Below the pieces are notes generated by a model. The model had not been told where the DNA came from, did not search any database, and saw nothing but the letters and a program-made list of their open reading frames with translations. This document shows, one piece after another, positions 9,027 to 18,796 of a DNA stretch of 64,000 bases (position 1 is its first letter; every line of letters begins with the position of its first letter). The translations under genes were made by a program, and so were the position numbers. The stretch is from the NCBI RefSeq assembly GCF_014640295.1, contig NZ_BMGR01000004.1, positions 310,001 through 374,000 on the forward strand, written 5' to 3'. The stretch is from Paenibacillus abyssi. GTDB lineage: Bacteria; Bacillota; Bacilli; Paenibacillales; Paenibacillaceae.

Positions 9027-9057
9027 AGGCTCTGAGCCAATATTATGATAGCTGATC

Positions 9058-9090
9058 AAAAAAAACCTGACGGAGCGTTATCCGTCAGGT
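9058..9090 (-). terminator. Rho-independent terminator of uxaC
   Basis: Perfect 10-bp stem ACCTGACGGA / TCCGTCAGGT with a 6-nt loop, followed on the minus strand by a T-run (8 A on the plus strand at 9058-9065). It lies directly downstream of the uxaC stop at 9099. Confidence 0.92.
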
Positions 9091-9098
9091 CACTTTCA

Positions 9099-10505
9099 TT
9101 AAAAATTAAAATAATGCTTCGCATTGTTATAGGAGATGTTCTGCACCATTCCGCCGAGCAGCTCCATATCCGAAGGAGCCTCGCCGCTCTCTATCCATTC
9201 TCCGAGCATGTTGCACAGAATTCTTCTGAAGTACTCATGTCTTGTATAGGACAGGAAACTGCGGGAATCGGTCAGCATGCCGACAAAACGGCTGAGCAGA
9301 CCGAGATTGGCAAGCGCATTCATCTGATCGATCATGCCTTGCTTCGTATCATTGAACCACCATGCGGAGCCAAGCTGAATTTTCCCTGGAATTCCGCCGC
9401 CCTGGAAGCTGCCGATAATGGAGCCAAGCACATCATTATCCTTCGCATTCAAGGAATAAAGAATCGTCTTAGGCAGGGAATTATCTGCATCCAGCGCATC
9501 CATCAATCTCACGAGCGGATAGGCAACCGCGCTGTCATTGATCGAATCAAAGCCGGTATCAGGTCCTAATCGGCCGAACATACGGCTGCTGTTATTGCGA
9601 TGCGCATTAATGTGGAACTGCATCGCCCAGCCTCTGCTCGCGTACAGCTTACCGAGATGCACCAATGTATACGTCTTGTATTTCTTCTCTTCTTCCAAAC
9701 TTACGGCACTGCCTTTAAGCGCTTTGGCAAAAATCTCGGCAACCTCGACCTTGGATGTCTCCGCGTAGGCGACATAGTCGAGTGCATGATCCGAAACTCT
9801 GCAGCCGGCATCGTGGAAGAACCTCACTCTGGCTTCGAGAGCCAATAACAGCGAATCATAATCGCGGATCGACATTTCCGCAGCCTCTTCCAGCTTGCCG
9901 ATCCAATCAATGAAAGTAGGGCGGTTGATTTCAAGCCCTTTGTCCGGACGGAACGAAGGCAGTACCTTCACATCGAAATCCGGCAGCTCTTTAATTTTCA
10001 AATGGTATTCGAGCGAATCCGTCGGGTCATCCGTCGTGCAGATCACCTTCACATTGGATTTCACAATCAGGTCCCTTGCTTTGAAGCCGCTTTCAGCGAG
10101 CTTGGCGTTTACCTTCTCCCAAATAACCGGCGCATTCTTTTCATTGATCAGCTCATCAACGCCGAAGAAACGCTGCAGCTCCAGATGCGACCAATGGTAA
10201 AGCGGATTGCCGATTGTGTTCGGCACGGTTTTCGCCCATTCCAGGAAACGTTCATAGTCGGAGACGCCTTCCCCGCCGGTCACATATTGCTCTTCCACAC
10301 CATTGGCCCTCATTGCCCGCCATTTATAGTGGTCGCCGTATAACCATGCTTCTGTCAGGTTGCCGAATGATTTGTTCTCGTAAATCTCCTGAGGACTGAG
10401 ATGACAATGATAATCGATAATCGGCATGTCCTTCGCGTATTCGTGGTACAAACGCTTTGCAGTCTCATTTGATAACAAAAAGTGTTCGTCTAGAAATGGT
10501 TTCAA
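9099..10505 (-). CDS. uxaC: Uronate isomerase (glucuronate/galacturonate isomerase)
   Basis: Cytoplasmic isomerase converting D-glucuronate to fructuronate and D-galacturonate to tagaturonate, the entry step of pectin-uronate catabolism; 468 residues, normal family length. Early metal site IIDYHCHLSPQEI (His33, His35), TTDDPTDSLEYH, the loop HINAHRNNSSRMFGRLGPD and the C-terminal segment LTDSRSFLSYTRHEYFRRIL are all as in the family. It is the second gene after a Gfo/Idh oxidoreductase with a 28-nt gap, and is closed by a strong terminator. The next steps (tagaturonate or fructuronate reductase, dehydratases, KDG kinase) are not in this window. Start ATG at 10505 is the only one that keeps the conserved N-terminus. 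Confidence 0.96.
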   Translation of the reverse strand: MKPFLDEHFLLSNETAKRLYHEYAKDMPIIDYHCHLSPQEIYENKSFGNLTEAWLYGDHYKWRAMRANGVEEQYVTGGEGVSDYERFLEWAKTVPNTIGNPLYHWSHLELQRFFGVDELINEKNAPVIWEKVNAKLAESGFKARDLIVKSNVKVICTTDDPTDSLEYHLKIKELPDFDVKVLPSFRPDKGLEINRPTFIDWIGKLEEAAEMSIRDYDSLLLALEARVRFFHDAGCRVSDHALDYVAYAETSKVEVAEIFAKALKGSAVSLEEEKKYKTYTLVHLGKLYASRGWAMQFHINAHRNNSSRMFGRLGPDTGFDSINDSAVAYPLVRLMDALDADNSLPKTILYSLNAKDNDVLGSIIGSFQGGGIPGKIQLGSAWWFNDTKQGMIDQMNALANLGLLSRFVGMLTDSRSFLSYTRHEYFRRILCNMLGEWIESGEAPSDMELLGGMVQNISYNNAKHYFNF

Positions 10506-10533
10506 ATCTGATTCCCGCCTTTCAGTTTTTCGA

Positions 10534-11826
10534 CTAATGGAATTTCACCAGTTCATCCACTTTAACGGCTTGCCCTGTCTGGATCGAACGATTCGCGGCG
10601 ATTCCCGTAAGAATGGAACGGGCACCGTCTACATGATTGGCCGCGCGATTGAACTTGTCTTCAACCGGTGTACCGAACAAATCATTCAACAAAACAGGAT
10701 CACCGCCGCCATGTCCTCCCTTGCCTTCTTCCACCTCAACCTCATATGGAGCGGCAAACATCGGATAGACCGTAATCGTTTTCCCTTTTAATGCGCCTTC
10801 CAGAGATTTCTCCCCGCCTGAATTCACATAGGATTGCTCGACGATCGACATTTCGAGACGCCCTTTGGTCCCGTTAAAAGCGATCCGATAGCCTTCCCAT
10901 GGGAGATATGCATTCAAGGAGTAGGTCAGAATCGCATTATTCTTATACCGTACCATGACTCCCATCGTATCTTCAATATTTATTCCGTCACCGAATACAC
11001 TTTGATCCCGGCGGTAGCCGTCTTCGTGCTCTGCATCAAGGTACATGGACTTGAGGTGGTCGTTCTTATCCAGATGCAGCGCGAACGGATCATCCTGCGC
11101 ATTCTCATTCCCTGTCGCACGCTCATAAAACTGCGTCACACCGCGCTTTTCCGCATTTTCTCTGCCATAGAACAGCAAATCGCCGAAGGCAAATACAGTA
11201 TCTGGCTGGGAGCCGATCCAGAAGTTAACCAGATCAAAGTGATGCGTCGATTTGTGAACGAGCAGCCCGCCGCTGTTATTCTTGTTGCGGTGCCATCTGC
11301 GGAAGTAATCGGCGCCGTGCTGCGTATTGAGCAGCCATTCGAAATGAACCGAAGTCACCTGACCGATCGCACCGTCTGCGATCAACTCTCTTGCCTTCGT
11401 ATGATGCGGGGCATACCGGTAGTTGAACGTCACACGCACATTCCGCCCGGTTCTTTCCACCGCATCGATGATTTCCTGGCATTTCTTCTCATCGACGGTC
11501 ATCGGCTTTTCTGTAATGACATCACAGCCAAGCTCCATTGCCCGGATAATATACTTATGATGCGTGCGGTCCACGCTTGTAACAATAACATAGTCAGGTT
11601 TTTCCGTTTCAATCATCTGATCGAACTCATCCGATTTGTACGTGCGGACAGCATGATAATTGTATTTATCCGTCAGACGTTTATTCGCGTAATTCATGCG
11701 GGTTTGATTGATGTCGCAAAAAGCGAGCAGTTCGGAGGTTTCTCTGAAATCGGTTGCAATTGCGGAATAAAAAAACTCGGCTCTTCCTCCCGTGCCAACC
11801 AATACATATTTTTTCTTTTCTCCCAT
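10534..11826 (-). CDS. Gfo/Idh/MocA-family oxidoreductase
   Basis: NAD(P)-dependent sugar or inositol-type dehydrogenase, 430 residues, at the long end of the family. N-terminal Rossmann motif KYVLVGTGGRAEFFYSA; the conserved EKP motif is CDVITEKPMTVDEKKCQ; the substrate side shows HFEWLLNTQHGADYFRRWH and VHKSTHHFDLVNFWIGS with the typical catalytic-site His. Start ATGGGAGAAAAG at 11826. It is co-directional with uxaC and divergent from an AraC regulator, so it probably acts on a uronate-related or pectin-derived sugar. Specific substrate cannot be read from sequence. Confidence 0.85.
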   Translation of the reverse strand: MGEKKKYVLVGTGGRAEFFYSAIATDFRETSELLAFCDINQTRMNYANKRLTDKYNYHAVRTYKSDEFDQMIETEKPDYVIVTSVDRTHHKYIIRAMELGCDVITEKPMTVDEKKCQEIIDAVERTGRNVRVTFNYRYAPHHTKARELIADGAIGQVTSVHFEWLLNTQHGADYFRRWHRNKNNSGGLLVHKSTHHFDLVNFWIGSQPDTVFAFGDLLFYGRENAEKRGVTQFYERATGNENAQDDPFALHLDKNDHLKSMYLDAEHEDGYRRDQSVFGDGINIEDTMGVMVRYKNNAILTYSLNAYLPWEGYRIAFNGTKGRLEMSIVEQSYVNSGGEKSLEGALKGKTITVYPMFAAPYEVEVEEGKGGHGGGDPVLLNDLFGTPVEDKFNRAANHVDGARSILTGIAANRSIQTGQAVKVDELVKFH

Positions 11827-11973
11827 CTCATATCACCCTTTATCTCATAATAGGTATCATGTATCATCCCCTTTATCATAACGCATTGAAATGGTATAAT
11901 TCTCTTGATTTCGTGCTTTTTTATTCAGAAACCCCGCATATTTTGCGCAAATTAAATCAGGTGGAGATAAACG

Positions 11974-12843
11974 ATGAATCCTGTTTCAGAAACGGAAATG
12001 TTAAGCTTCGGCAGGCTGCCCGAGCTGTTTGTCGAATATGTGCGCCGCTCCGGACCCTATACGATGGGGGCCGATCACTTTCACGACTATTACGAGATTT
12101 ATTACATGCTCTCCGGCAAACGAATTTATTTTGTAAAGGATCGATCGTATACAGTCGAGCAGGGCGATCTTGTATTCATACCCAGAAATGAGCTGCACAA
12201 AACGCTTTATGCCGGCGAGGCTTCGCATGAACGTGTCATTATTCATTTTGACGACCGGTTTCCGCAAGCTGTTTCCAGCCTGCACGCTTCCTTCCTGCTA
12301 AGCCCATTTCATCAAGCCGGGCCTGTGCTCAGGCTGCCGCGTCAGGAACAGCTTATGGTCGATCAGCTGATTCGCCGCACGCTTACCGAAATCGAGTGCA
12401 GGAGGGCCGGCTACGAGATGGTACCGGCCCATACGATAACGGAGCTCCTGCTCATCGCCGCCCGTTATGGACAAGAAAATGACCTCTCCCCATTACATCA
12501 TGACACACCCTTGCACAGCAAAATATCCGAGATCGTCCGTTATATCAATTTGCATTATGCGGAGCCGATGAAGCTGGCGTCGCTCTCCGAGTTTTTCTAC
12601 ATCAGTCCTTATTATCTCAGCCGCATGTTTAAGGAAGTAACCGGGTTCTCCTTCACGGACTATCTGATCTTAACACGAATTAAGGAGGCGCAGCGCCTGC
12701 TGCGTGAATCGGAGCTGAAAATTACCGATATTGCGGCGGCGGTCGGATTCGATAACTTCTCCCATTTCGGAAAAACGTTCAAAAAAATAACCCGCGTATC
12801 ACCGCGGGATTATCGTAAAAAGGAATATGGAATTGTAAAATAG
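11974..12843 (+). CDS. AraC-family transcriptional regulator
   Basis: Sugar-responsive activator, 289 residues: N-terminal cupin-like sensor (HFHDYYEIYYMLSGKRIYF, VEQGDLVFIPRNELHKT) and C-terminal pair of helix-turn-helix motifs (MKLASLSEFFYISPYYLSRM and LKITDIAAAVGFDNFSHFG, ending FKKITRVSPRDYRKK). GGTGGAGATAAACG precedes the ATG. It is divergent from the Gfo/Idh-uxaC pair with a 147-nt shared intergenic region, so control of those genes is the likely role. It converges on the GH105 gene, the two stops being only about 10 nt apart. Confidence 0.9.
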   Translation: MNPVSETEMLSFGRLPELFVEYVRRSGPYTMGADHFHDYYEIYYMLSGKRIYFVKDRSYTVEQGDLVFIPRNELHKTLYAGEASHERVIIHFDDRFPQAVSSLHASFLLSPFHQAGPVLRLPRQEQLMVDQLIRRTLTEIECRRAGYEMVPAHTITELLLIAARYGQENDLSPLHHDTPLHSKISEIVRYINLHYAEPMKLASLSEFFYISPYYLSRMFKEVTGFSFTDYLILTRIKEAQRLLRESELKITDIAAAVGFDNFSHFGKTFKKITRVSPRDYRKKEYGIVK

Positions 12844-12853
12844 CGCCCCTTAT

Positions 12854-13888
12854 TTAAGCATAGGTACGTGCCGAGGTTTTCAACAGGTCCGCAAAGAATA
12901 CCAAAGCCAGCCCTTGTCCCCAGCCCTGCACCCGTTTCTTGGAGGTGTCCTTGTATCCGTCTACATTGTGCATAACCGCCGTACCCGCGGACACATTCAT
13001 AACGGAGCCGTCTTCCGACACTTGCGACAGCATCCCTTGTATCGACTTATTCACATACTTATTGTAGAGGCTTCCTCTGGACAGCAGGGCAGCGGCGATG
13101 CCGGCGGAGCCGGACGTTTCCGGATAGGAGCTTGGATCATCCAGCACAGTATGCCACAGCCCTTCATCCGATTGCAGCCGGACGAGCGCACTCAGTTGGT
13201 CGCGCAGCGAGCCTTCGATGATCATGAATGCCGGAAGCGCAACATCGACAATCTCGAGCGCTTTAGCCATCGTAAGCGCCGCCCAGGAATTGCCGCGTGC
13301 CCAGTAAACGCCTGACATATGATTCTGCGCAATATGATCCCAGCCGTGATAATACAAATTGGTGACCGGGTCCTGCAAAAAGTTCTCATGGCCGTGATAC
13401 TGCTTGATTCCGTCCATCATATAGTCGTCCCTGCCGAGCACTTCGCCCATGCGGACGAGGAACAGGCCGGCCATCATCATCGTATCGACCCATGCTTGCT
13501 GCGGGAAGTTGTAGTTTTCGGAATTAACGGTATGCTGGAAAATCCCATCTGCGAACCGTTCTGCATCATGTTTAAGATATTCGGCCATCTGCGTTGCGAC
13601 TTCAATATACCGATTGTCGCCTGTAGCCTTGTAGAGCGAAATTAAACAATGGCCGATCGAGACGCCATTTACGGACAGCTTCGGCAGTCCGTCCTCCAGC
13701 TTTTCATCCACCCATTCCTTAAGCAGCCCGATATATTTCTCATTCCCCGTCGCTTCATAGGCGCAGGCTACACCGTAAAAGGCGACCCCTGCAGGCCAAT
13801 CCCAATTAAAATCCATACGGAATGTCCGGTCGACTATCGAGTCGATCACCGTTCTGATCTGCTGTTCATCAAATACAAGTGGCGGCAT
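12854..13888 (-). CDS. GH105 unsaturated rhamnogalacturonyl hydrolase (YesR/YteR-like)
   Basis: Cytoplasmic glycoside hydrolase that removes the unsaturated galacturonyl residue left by rhamnogalacturonan lyases; about 344 residues, usual size. The (alpha/alpha)6-barrel family marks are visible: FPQQAWVDTMMMAG, whose Asp is the catalytic acid position in GH105/GH88, and SGVYWARGNSWAALTMAKAL. Start chosen at 13888 because GAGGGG lies about 8 nt before that ATG; an earlier ATG at 13906 adds six residues. Last gene of the binding protein-permease-permease block, whose gene order matches B. subtilis yesO-yesP-yesQ-yesR. Unsaturated rhamnogalacturonan disaccharides are the probable substrate; unsaturated glucuronyl substrates are possible. 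Confidence 0.88.
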   Translation of the reverse strand: MPPLVFDEQQIRTVIDSIVDRTFRMDFNWDWPAGVAFYGVACAYEATGNEKYIGLLKEWVDEKLEDGLPKLSVNGVSIGHCLISLYKATGDNRYIEVATQMAEYLKHDAERFADGIFQHTVNSENYNFPQQAWVDTMMMAGLFLVRMGEVLGRDDYMMDGIKQYHGHENFLQDPVTNLYYHGWDHIAQNHMSGVYWARGNSWAALTMAKALEIVDVALPAFMIIEGSLRDQLSALVRLQSDEGLWHTVLDDPSSYPETSGSAGIAAALLSRGSLYNKYVNKSIQGMLSQVSEDGSVMNVSAGTAVMHNVDGYKDTSKKRVQGWGQGLALVFFADLLKTSARTYA

Positions 13889-13907
13889 GTCCAATTCCCC
13901 TCTCATC

Positions 13908-14747
13908 CTATTTCAAACCGCTCGTGCTGATGCCCTCAACGATGTATTTCTGGAAGGCGAAGAATACGGCAAGCACAGGCAGCAGGCTGACCGCCGACAT
14001 CGCAAACATCGCGCCCCAATTGGATACCGTTTCGTTATCCAGAAACATCTTGAGTGCCATCGATACCGTATACAAGCTTGGTTTGTTTAAATAAAGCACC
14101 GGTCCAAGCAGATCCTCCCAACGCCAGTAGAACGAGAAAATCGCTGCTGTTGCAAGTGCAGGTGTTACCAATGGCAGAATAATGCGGAAAAACAATCTAA
14201 ACTTGCCGCAGCCGTCAATCGTCGCAGCTTCATCCATCTCCTGCGGGATCGTTCGAATGAATTGGATAATCAAGAAAATAAAGAATGGAACGCCGAAATA
14301 GTTCGGAACGACAATCGGCTTGATGGAGTTGAGCCATTCCAGCTTGGCAAACATAATGTACTGCGGAATAAGCACCACATCATGCGGGAGCATCATCAGC
14401 ATCATCATCATGGCAAACCAAAACGTCTTGCCGAAGAACTGGAGCCTTGCAAAGCCAAAGGCAATCAATGCGGATGAAAACACAGCTCCGAGCGTGGAAA
14501 GCACAACGATGACGAGCGAGTTTTTAATAAATACGCCAAATGTGTTGCCGCCCATTCCCTGCCAGCCAATCACATAGTTCTCCCACACCCACGGAGACGG
14601 AATAAGCGATTCAGCCGTAATAAAAATCGTATTGCTGGGCTTGAAGGAGCTCATGACAAGCCAAAGGACCGGGTAAATCATAATAATGGATAAGACGATG
14701 ACGACGGCATGGTACAAGAGAGGTTTAACTGTTTTTTTGAGCGCCAT
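13908..14747 (-). CDS. Sugar ABC transporter permease, MalG/CUT1 type
   Basis: Second membrane subunit of an oligosaccharide importer, about 279 residues with six predicted membrane segments (first: [20 protein letters not shown]). The cytoplasmic EAA loop reads [20 protein letters not shown], which docks the ATPase. GGGAGG sits 7 nt before the ATG at 14747, and the gene starts one nucleotide after the stop of the preceding permease. The product ends [11 protein letters not shown], as usual for this subunit. By gene order it serves rhamnogalacturonan oligosaccharides. No ATPase gene is present in the operon, so a shared MsmX-like ATPase is expected elsewhere. Confidence 0.9.
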   Translation of the reverse strand: MALKKTVKPLLYHAVVIVLSIIMIYPVLWLVMSSFKPSNTIFITAESLIPSPWVWENYVIGWQGMGGNTFGVFIKNSLVIVVLSTLGAVFSSALIAFGFARLQFFGKTFWFAMMMMLMMLPHDVVLIPQYIMFAKLEWLNSIKPIVVPNYFGVPFFIFLIIQFIRTIPQEMDEAATIDGCGKFRLFFRIILPLVTPALATAAIFSFYWRWEDLLGPVLYLNKPSLYTVSMALKMFLDNETVSNWGAMFAMSAVSLLPVLAVFFAFQKYIVEGISTSGLK

Positions 14748-14748
14748 G

Positions 14749-15648
14749 TTAATTGCCTCCCTTTGATTCATAATGCACCCAATATTTCGCGCTGGCAAAC
14801 AGCAGAACCGAGATAAAAGCGACGATCAGCAGCATGATCCATGCCATTGCCGAAGCATATCCCATTTCGAAATACACAAATGCTCGGCGGAACAGGTAGA
14901 GCGAATACAGTAATGTTCCGTCCATCGGTCCGCCTTCGCCTTTGGAAATAATATAAGCAGGCACAAATGTCATAAATGCGCCGATTGTTTGCATAATCGC
15001 GTTAAATAAGATGATCGGGCTGAGCATCGGCAGTGTAATTTTGAAGAAACGATGCACCGCGTTCGCCCCGTCTACTCCGGCCGCTTCATACAAGCTCGCA
15101 GGGATATTTTTCAGCCCGGCAAGAAAAATCAACATCGATGAACCAAATTGCCATATGGATAAGAAGATAAGCATCCACAAAGCGGCGAGCGGCTCGGCGA
15201 ACCATCTGACGCCTCCGATCCCGAGAATCTCCAGTATACTGTTAATGGCGCCTTCGTCGCCGAACAGGTTGCGCCACATAATCGAGACGGCTACACTGCC
15301 GCCGATAATGGAAGGTAAATAATAGATCGTGCGGTATAAGCCAATTGCTTTGGCTGCCGTATTAAGCAGCATCGCGACGAACAAGGCGAAGGCAAGCCGC
15401 AGCGGAACGCCGCCAAATACATATAACATCGTAACCTTCAGCGATTGCGTATATTTGGGATCAGCGGTAAACATCTTCTTGTAGTTGTCCAGTCCAAGCC
15501 ACCTGGGTGTCGTGAACAAATCATAATTCGTAAAGGACAGATAAAGCGATGCAAAGATCGGGATTGCCGTGAACACTAGAAATCCGATTATAAAAGGTCC
15601 AATGAATGCATAACCGGTCAGATGCCGTTTCAGCGCATTCGTTCTCAT
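14749..15648 (-). CDS. Sugar ABC transporter permease, MalF/CUT1 type
   Basis: First membrane subunit of the same importer, about 299 residues: [20 protein letters not shown] is the first membrane segment and [20 protein letters not shown] is the EAA loop. Start at 15648 (GGAG about 9 nt upstream, product [10 protein letters not shown]) is preferred over a longer frame beginning at 15684 that would add non-conserved residues. A strong stem-loop separates it from the binding-protein gene upstream. Confidence 0.9.
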   Translation of the reverse strand: MRTNALKRHLTGYAFIGPFIIGFLVFTAIPIFASLYLSFTNYDLFTTPRWLGLDNYKKMFTADPKYTQSLKVTMLYVFGGVPLRLAFALFVAMLLNTAAKAIGLYRTIYYLPSIIGGSVAVSIMWRNLFGDEGAINSILEILGIGGVRWFAEPLAALWMLIFLSIWQFGSSMLIFLAGLKNIPASLYEAAGVDGANAVHRFFKITLPMLSPIILFNAIMQTIGAFMTFVPAYIISKGEGGPMDGTLLYSLYLFRRAFVYFEMGYASAMAWIMLLIVAFISVLLFASAKYWVHYESKGGN

Positions 15649-15694
15649 ACGTACCAACTCCAATGGGCGAAGAGTGCATATCAATGCCTTGAAA

Positions 15695-15732
15695 AAGCGA
15701 GATAGCTGGCCTGGCGACCAGCTATCTGCTTT
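15695..15732 (-). terminator. Intra-operon stem-loop after binding-protein gene
   Basis: Long inverted repeat AGATAGCTGG / CCAGCTATCT (15700-15709 with 15718-15727), extended outwards by AAAGC/GCTTT around one bulged base. It lies between the binding-protein stop and the first permease start, with no long T-run. Likely a partial terminator or 3' stabiliser for the binding-protein mRNA. Confidence 0.65.
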
Positions 15733-15753
15733 GTCTATCAGCCTATCTCACGC

Positions 15754-17100
15754 TTACTGTTTGTTTTTGGCCAAGACGGCATTGGCTTCTTCGCGGAATT
15801 TCTTCGCCGCTTCTTCCGGTGTAATCTTGTTGAATTTCATTTGCTCGTCATATGTTTTGAAGAGATTCATGACTTCAGCCGCGCCGATTGGGTCCGGTGG
15901 ATCCATTTGCGTGCTGTTTTCTTCCGCCCAAGTGATGAAATCAAATACTTTGACCTGCTCCGGGGTCAGCAGCGGTTTCAGCGCTTCTTTCACTACGGAA
16001 GAAACCGGCACGCCGCGCTCGCCTTTAATCAGCTTGTTGGCTTCAATATCATTGATGAAGAAGTCGATAAATTTAACCGCCTCTTCTTTGTTATTGGAGT
16101 TCTCCGACACCGACCAGAACATACTTGGCTTCAGGAACATGCCTTCCTTCACATTCGGTCCAGGCAGCGGATGCATTTCAAGCGGACGGTTGGCAACCTG
16201 CTGCAGACCGATGAATTGGTTGGACCACTGCCATACGGAAATACCTTGCTCTTTTACAACCGGATCATCTTCGATCCCTTTAATTTGCGCCGAGAAATCT
16301 GGCGTAGGGGAACCGCCGTCGAGTACCGCCTGCTGCGTCATGCCGAAATAGTCGATAAACAATTGGTCGTTGTCATAGCCCAGCTGCGTACCGTCAGCGC
16401 TGTACAGCTTTTGACCGTTCTGGCGAAGGTAATAGCTGAAGAATACTTCCGGCTTTTGTCCGGTGTCGAAGAAAATTCCTGCATCTCCGGCTTTTTTCGC
16501 CAGCTCCTTGTAGTCATCCCAGGTCCAGTCGTCAGGTATGCTGTCCATGCCGATCTTCTTCAGCATTTCCGGATCATAGTGAATTTGAAGCGCATTAACG
16601 CCTGCGTTGAAGCCATATAATTTGTCTCCTAATTTACCGCCGTTTACTACGGTATCGGCAATATTGGAAACATCGATTCCGTTATTCAAGAAAGGAGTAA
16701 GATCAGCCAATTGGTTTTTGGTACCGTATTGCGTGATATAACCCAGGTCCATTTGGATAATGTCCGGGAGCTCATTAGCTGCTGCTTGCGGGGCAAGCTT
16801 CTTCCAGTAATCATCCCAGTTCGCGTATTCCGGTTCGATCGTCACGTGCGGGTTTTTCTCTTCGTACATTTTGATCACTTCAAGGGTATAATCATTCCGT
16901 GGTTGTCCGCCCCACCATGCCATGCGAAGCGTTACCGCTTCCTTCTCGCCGCCGGTATTGTCACCGCCTGAATTGGTTCCTTCGGCCGTACCCGCGCCTC
17001 CACTGTTATTTGTCAAGATCCCGCCATTGTTATTGGTGCCGCAGGCTGCCAGTGTAAAGACAAGCGTGAAAGCCATGATCAGCATGATCCATTTTTTCAT
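15754..17100 (-). CDS. Sugar-binding lipoprotein of ABC transporter (CUT1, YesO-like context)
   Basis: Extracellular solute-binding protein family 1, 448 residues. Signal peptide with lipobox LAACG (cleavage before Cys20), a Gly/Asn/Thr-rich linker, then the family-1 fold beginning VTLRMAWWGGQPRNDYTLEV, with IIQMDLGYITQYGTKNQLAD and the late YKELAKKAGDAGI and VSENSNNKEEAVKFIDFFIN segments. It heads an operon with two permeases and GH105 and is directly downstream of a sensor kinase/regulator pair, so rhamnogalacturonan oligosaccharides are the probable ligand. A cre-like site lies about 32 nt upstream of the start. Confidence 0.9.
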   Translation of the reverse strand: MKKWIMLIMAFTLVFTLAACGTNNNGGILTNNSGGAGTAEGTNSGGDNTGGEKEAVTLRMAWWGGQPRNDYTLEVIKMYEEKNPHVTIEPEYANWDDYWKKLAPQAAANELPDIIQMDLGYITQYGTKNQLADLTPFLNNGIDVSNIADTVVNGGKLGDKLYGFNAGVNALQIHYDPEMLKKIGMDSIPDDWTWDDYKELAKKAGDAGIFFDTGQKPEVFFSYYLRQNGQKLYSADGTQLGYDNDQLFIDYFGMTQQAVLDGGSPTPDFSAQIKGIEDDPVVKEQGISVWQWSNQFIGLQQVANRPLEMHPLPGPNVKEGMFLKPSMFWSVSENSNNKEEAVKFIDFFINDIEANKLIKGERGVPVSSVVKEALKPLLTPEQVKVFDFITWAEENSTQMDPPDPIGAAEVMNLFKTYDEQMKFNKITPEEAAKKFREEANAVLAKNKQ

Positions 17101-17131
17101 TTTCTTTACTCCCCTTCCTGAATGAGAAAAT

Positions 17132-17145
17132 TGAAAGTGTTTACA
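17132..17145 (-). promoter_or_regulatory. Candidate cre (CcpA) site
   Basis: TGAAAGTGTTTACA differs from the consensus TGWAANCGNTNWCA at one position (central CG is TG). It lies just upstream of the binding-protein gene, fitting carbon catabolite repression of the pectin operon. Confidence 0.6.
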
Positions 17146-17204
17146 TTGATTATTCTAATTTGTTTTACGGATGGAAGGAATTCAAAAATCCGGTCTATTT
17201 TGTT

Positions 17205-17234
17205 TAAAAAACAGAGGTCTCCCAGGGAGACCTC
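17205..17234 (-). terminator. Rho-independent terminator of the kinase/regulator pair
   Basis: GAGGTCTCCC / GGGAGACCTC stem (17214-17223, 17225-17234) followed on the minus strand by TGTTTTTT. It lies 9 nt after the response-regulator stop and separates the two-component genes from the transporter operon. Confidence 0.88.
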
Positions 17235-17242
17235 ACAAAATT

Positions 17243-18796
17243 TCACGCTTTCTTGTACTCCGATGGCGAGAAGCCGGTATATTTTTTGAATACTTGACTG
17301 AAATATTGCGGATTGTCGCCAAAGCCCAACATTTCGGCCAGCTCAAATACTTTGACATCCTCCGTCTCGCCGATATGCTCGATCGCTTTGTCCATTCTCG
17401 ACCTCATGACAAAATTTGAAAATTTCTCGCCCGTTTCTTTTTTGAACAACTTACCCAGGTAGTCCGCGTTCATGTACAGGATCTCGCCGGCTACCCATTG
17501 CAGCGATAAAGAAGGATTGCCCAGATTCTCATCAATGATATCCATTACCTTCGCAATAATGCCGGTATGTCTCGTGCGCTGATTCTCGTAATTGGCCGTG
17601 CAAATGCGCTTTGCAGTCTCTTCGATGAATTCACGAAGCGCATGCAAGGTATTCATTGCATCGAGCTTTGCCAAACTTTTAAGATAGATGCCCGTCTCCT
17701 GCGGATCCGCCTGCCGAATCATTGCGATGTAGATCGGAATAAGATCAGCCTTAATCGAGTTGTCCATCATGCGCTGCTCCGACAGAACCTTGAACAGCTC
17801 GTCCAGCTCCTGCCGAACCCCTTCCCAGTCTCCCGATTTGACAAGCATGCACAATGTCCCGTCGTCATACAGAAACGGCTTTACATCCTGATCTGCCGGG
17901 ATTGTTATATCTTTGACCGTAATTAAGCTTCCTTCGCCTAAATAAAACCGATGCTTCAAGCATTTTAATGTATCAAGATACATATACCGCGCTTTCGTAA
18001 TGTCATCCGGCTCACTGACAGCGATCGTAGCATCCAATTTATAATAATCGGTGAACGTCTGTTTAACCGTCCCGAGCAGCGCCAATAACTGTTCGTCTTC
18101 AAAGAAATCATTGACGAGCAGCAGTACATGATTGCCCATTGTGGTGCTCAGAATAAGCAGTTGCTTGGTCAAAATATCCTCCGCAATATTTTTCAGGGCA
18201 AATAAATGCTCAAATTCAAACTCGCCCTCCAACTGGCAAAGGAGCAGCCTAACCTTCCGATTCTGGACTGAAATCCCAAACAGGCTGCGGTATTGCTCCC
18301 ATTCCCGCCGCCCATACATTTTATTGGTGACCAGCTCCTTCAAAAATTGCTCCTTGGCGCTTGGCAATACTTTAATCAGCTCTGCTTGAAGCTTATCCAG
18401 AAACAACTGCTTGCTTTGCTTTTCCTGCAGATCGTCAACCACTTCTGCGATCGCTTGTCCGATCAATTCTTCGCTGCAAGGTTTCAGCAGATAATGTTTC
18501 ACACCATAATGCATCGCTTTCTTCGCATAGTCGAACTCACCAAAGCCCGAAAGCATGATAAACTCAATCTCCGGAAGCAGCGTTTTGGCATGCTCCACCA
18601 GCTGCAGCCCGTCCATCCCGGGCATTTTGATATCGCTGATTACAATATCCGGCCGGTGCTGCTCGATAAACGCCATCGCTTCGATCCCGTTGCGGGCTGT
18701 CCCGATCAGTTCTGTACCATATGTTGACCAGTCCACAATGGCAGCAATGCCCTCTAAAATAATTCGTTCATCGTCAACCAAGAGCACTTTATACAT
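17243..18796 (-). CDS. Response regulator, REC plus AraC-type DNA-binding domain (YesN-like)
   Basis: 517-residue regulator. Receiver domain at residues 1-120 with acidic pair DDE (8-10), phospho-acceptor Asp55 in IVISDIKMPG and the conserved Lys in YLLKPC. A long middle region of unknown fold follows, then the C-terminal AraC domain: SLQWVAGEILYMNADYLGKL and LAEMLGFGDNPQYFSQVF, ending FKKYTGFSPSEYKKA. Its start overlaps the kinase gene by 8 nt. The long middle region is typical of Paenibacillus YesN proteins. It probably activates the neighbouring binding protein/permease/GH105 operon in response to a pectin oligosaccharide. Confidence 0.93.
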   Translation of the reverse strand: MYKVLLVDDERIILEGIAAIVDWSTYGTELIGTARNGIEAMAFIEQHRPDIVISDIKMPGMDGLQLVEHAKTLLPEIEFIMLSGFGEFDYAKKAMHYGVKHYLLKPCSEELIGQAIAEVVDDLQEKQSKQLFLDKLQAELIKVLPSAKEQFLKELVTNKMYGRREWEQYRSLFGISVQNRKVRLLLCQLEGEFEFEHLFALKNIAEDILTKQLLILSTTMGNHVLLLVNDFFEDEQLLALLGTVKQTFTDYYKLDATIAVSEPDDITKARYMYLDTLKCLKHRFYLGEGSLITVKDITIPADQDVKPFLYDDGTLCMLVKSGDWEGVRQELDELFKVLSEQRMMDNSIKADLIPIYIAMIRQADPQETGIYLKSLAKLDAMNTLHALREFIEETAKRICTANYENQRTRHTGIIAKVMDIIDENLGNPSLSLQWVAGEILYMNADYLGKLFKKETGEKFSNFVMRSRMDKAIEHIGETEDVKVFELAEMLGFGDNPQYFSQVFKKYTGFSPSEYKKA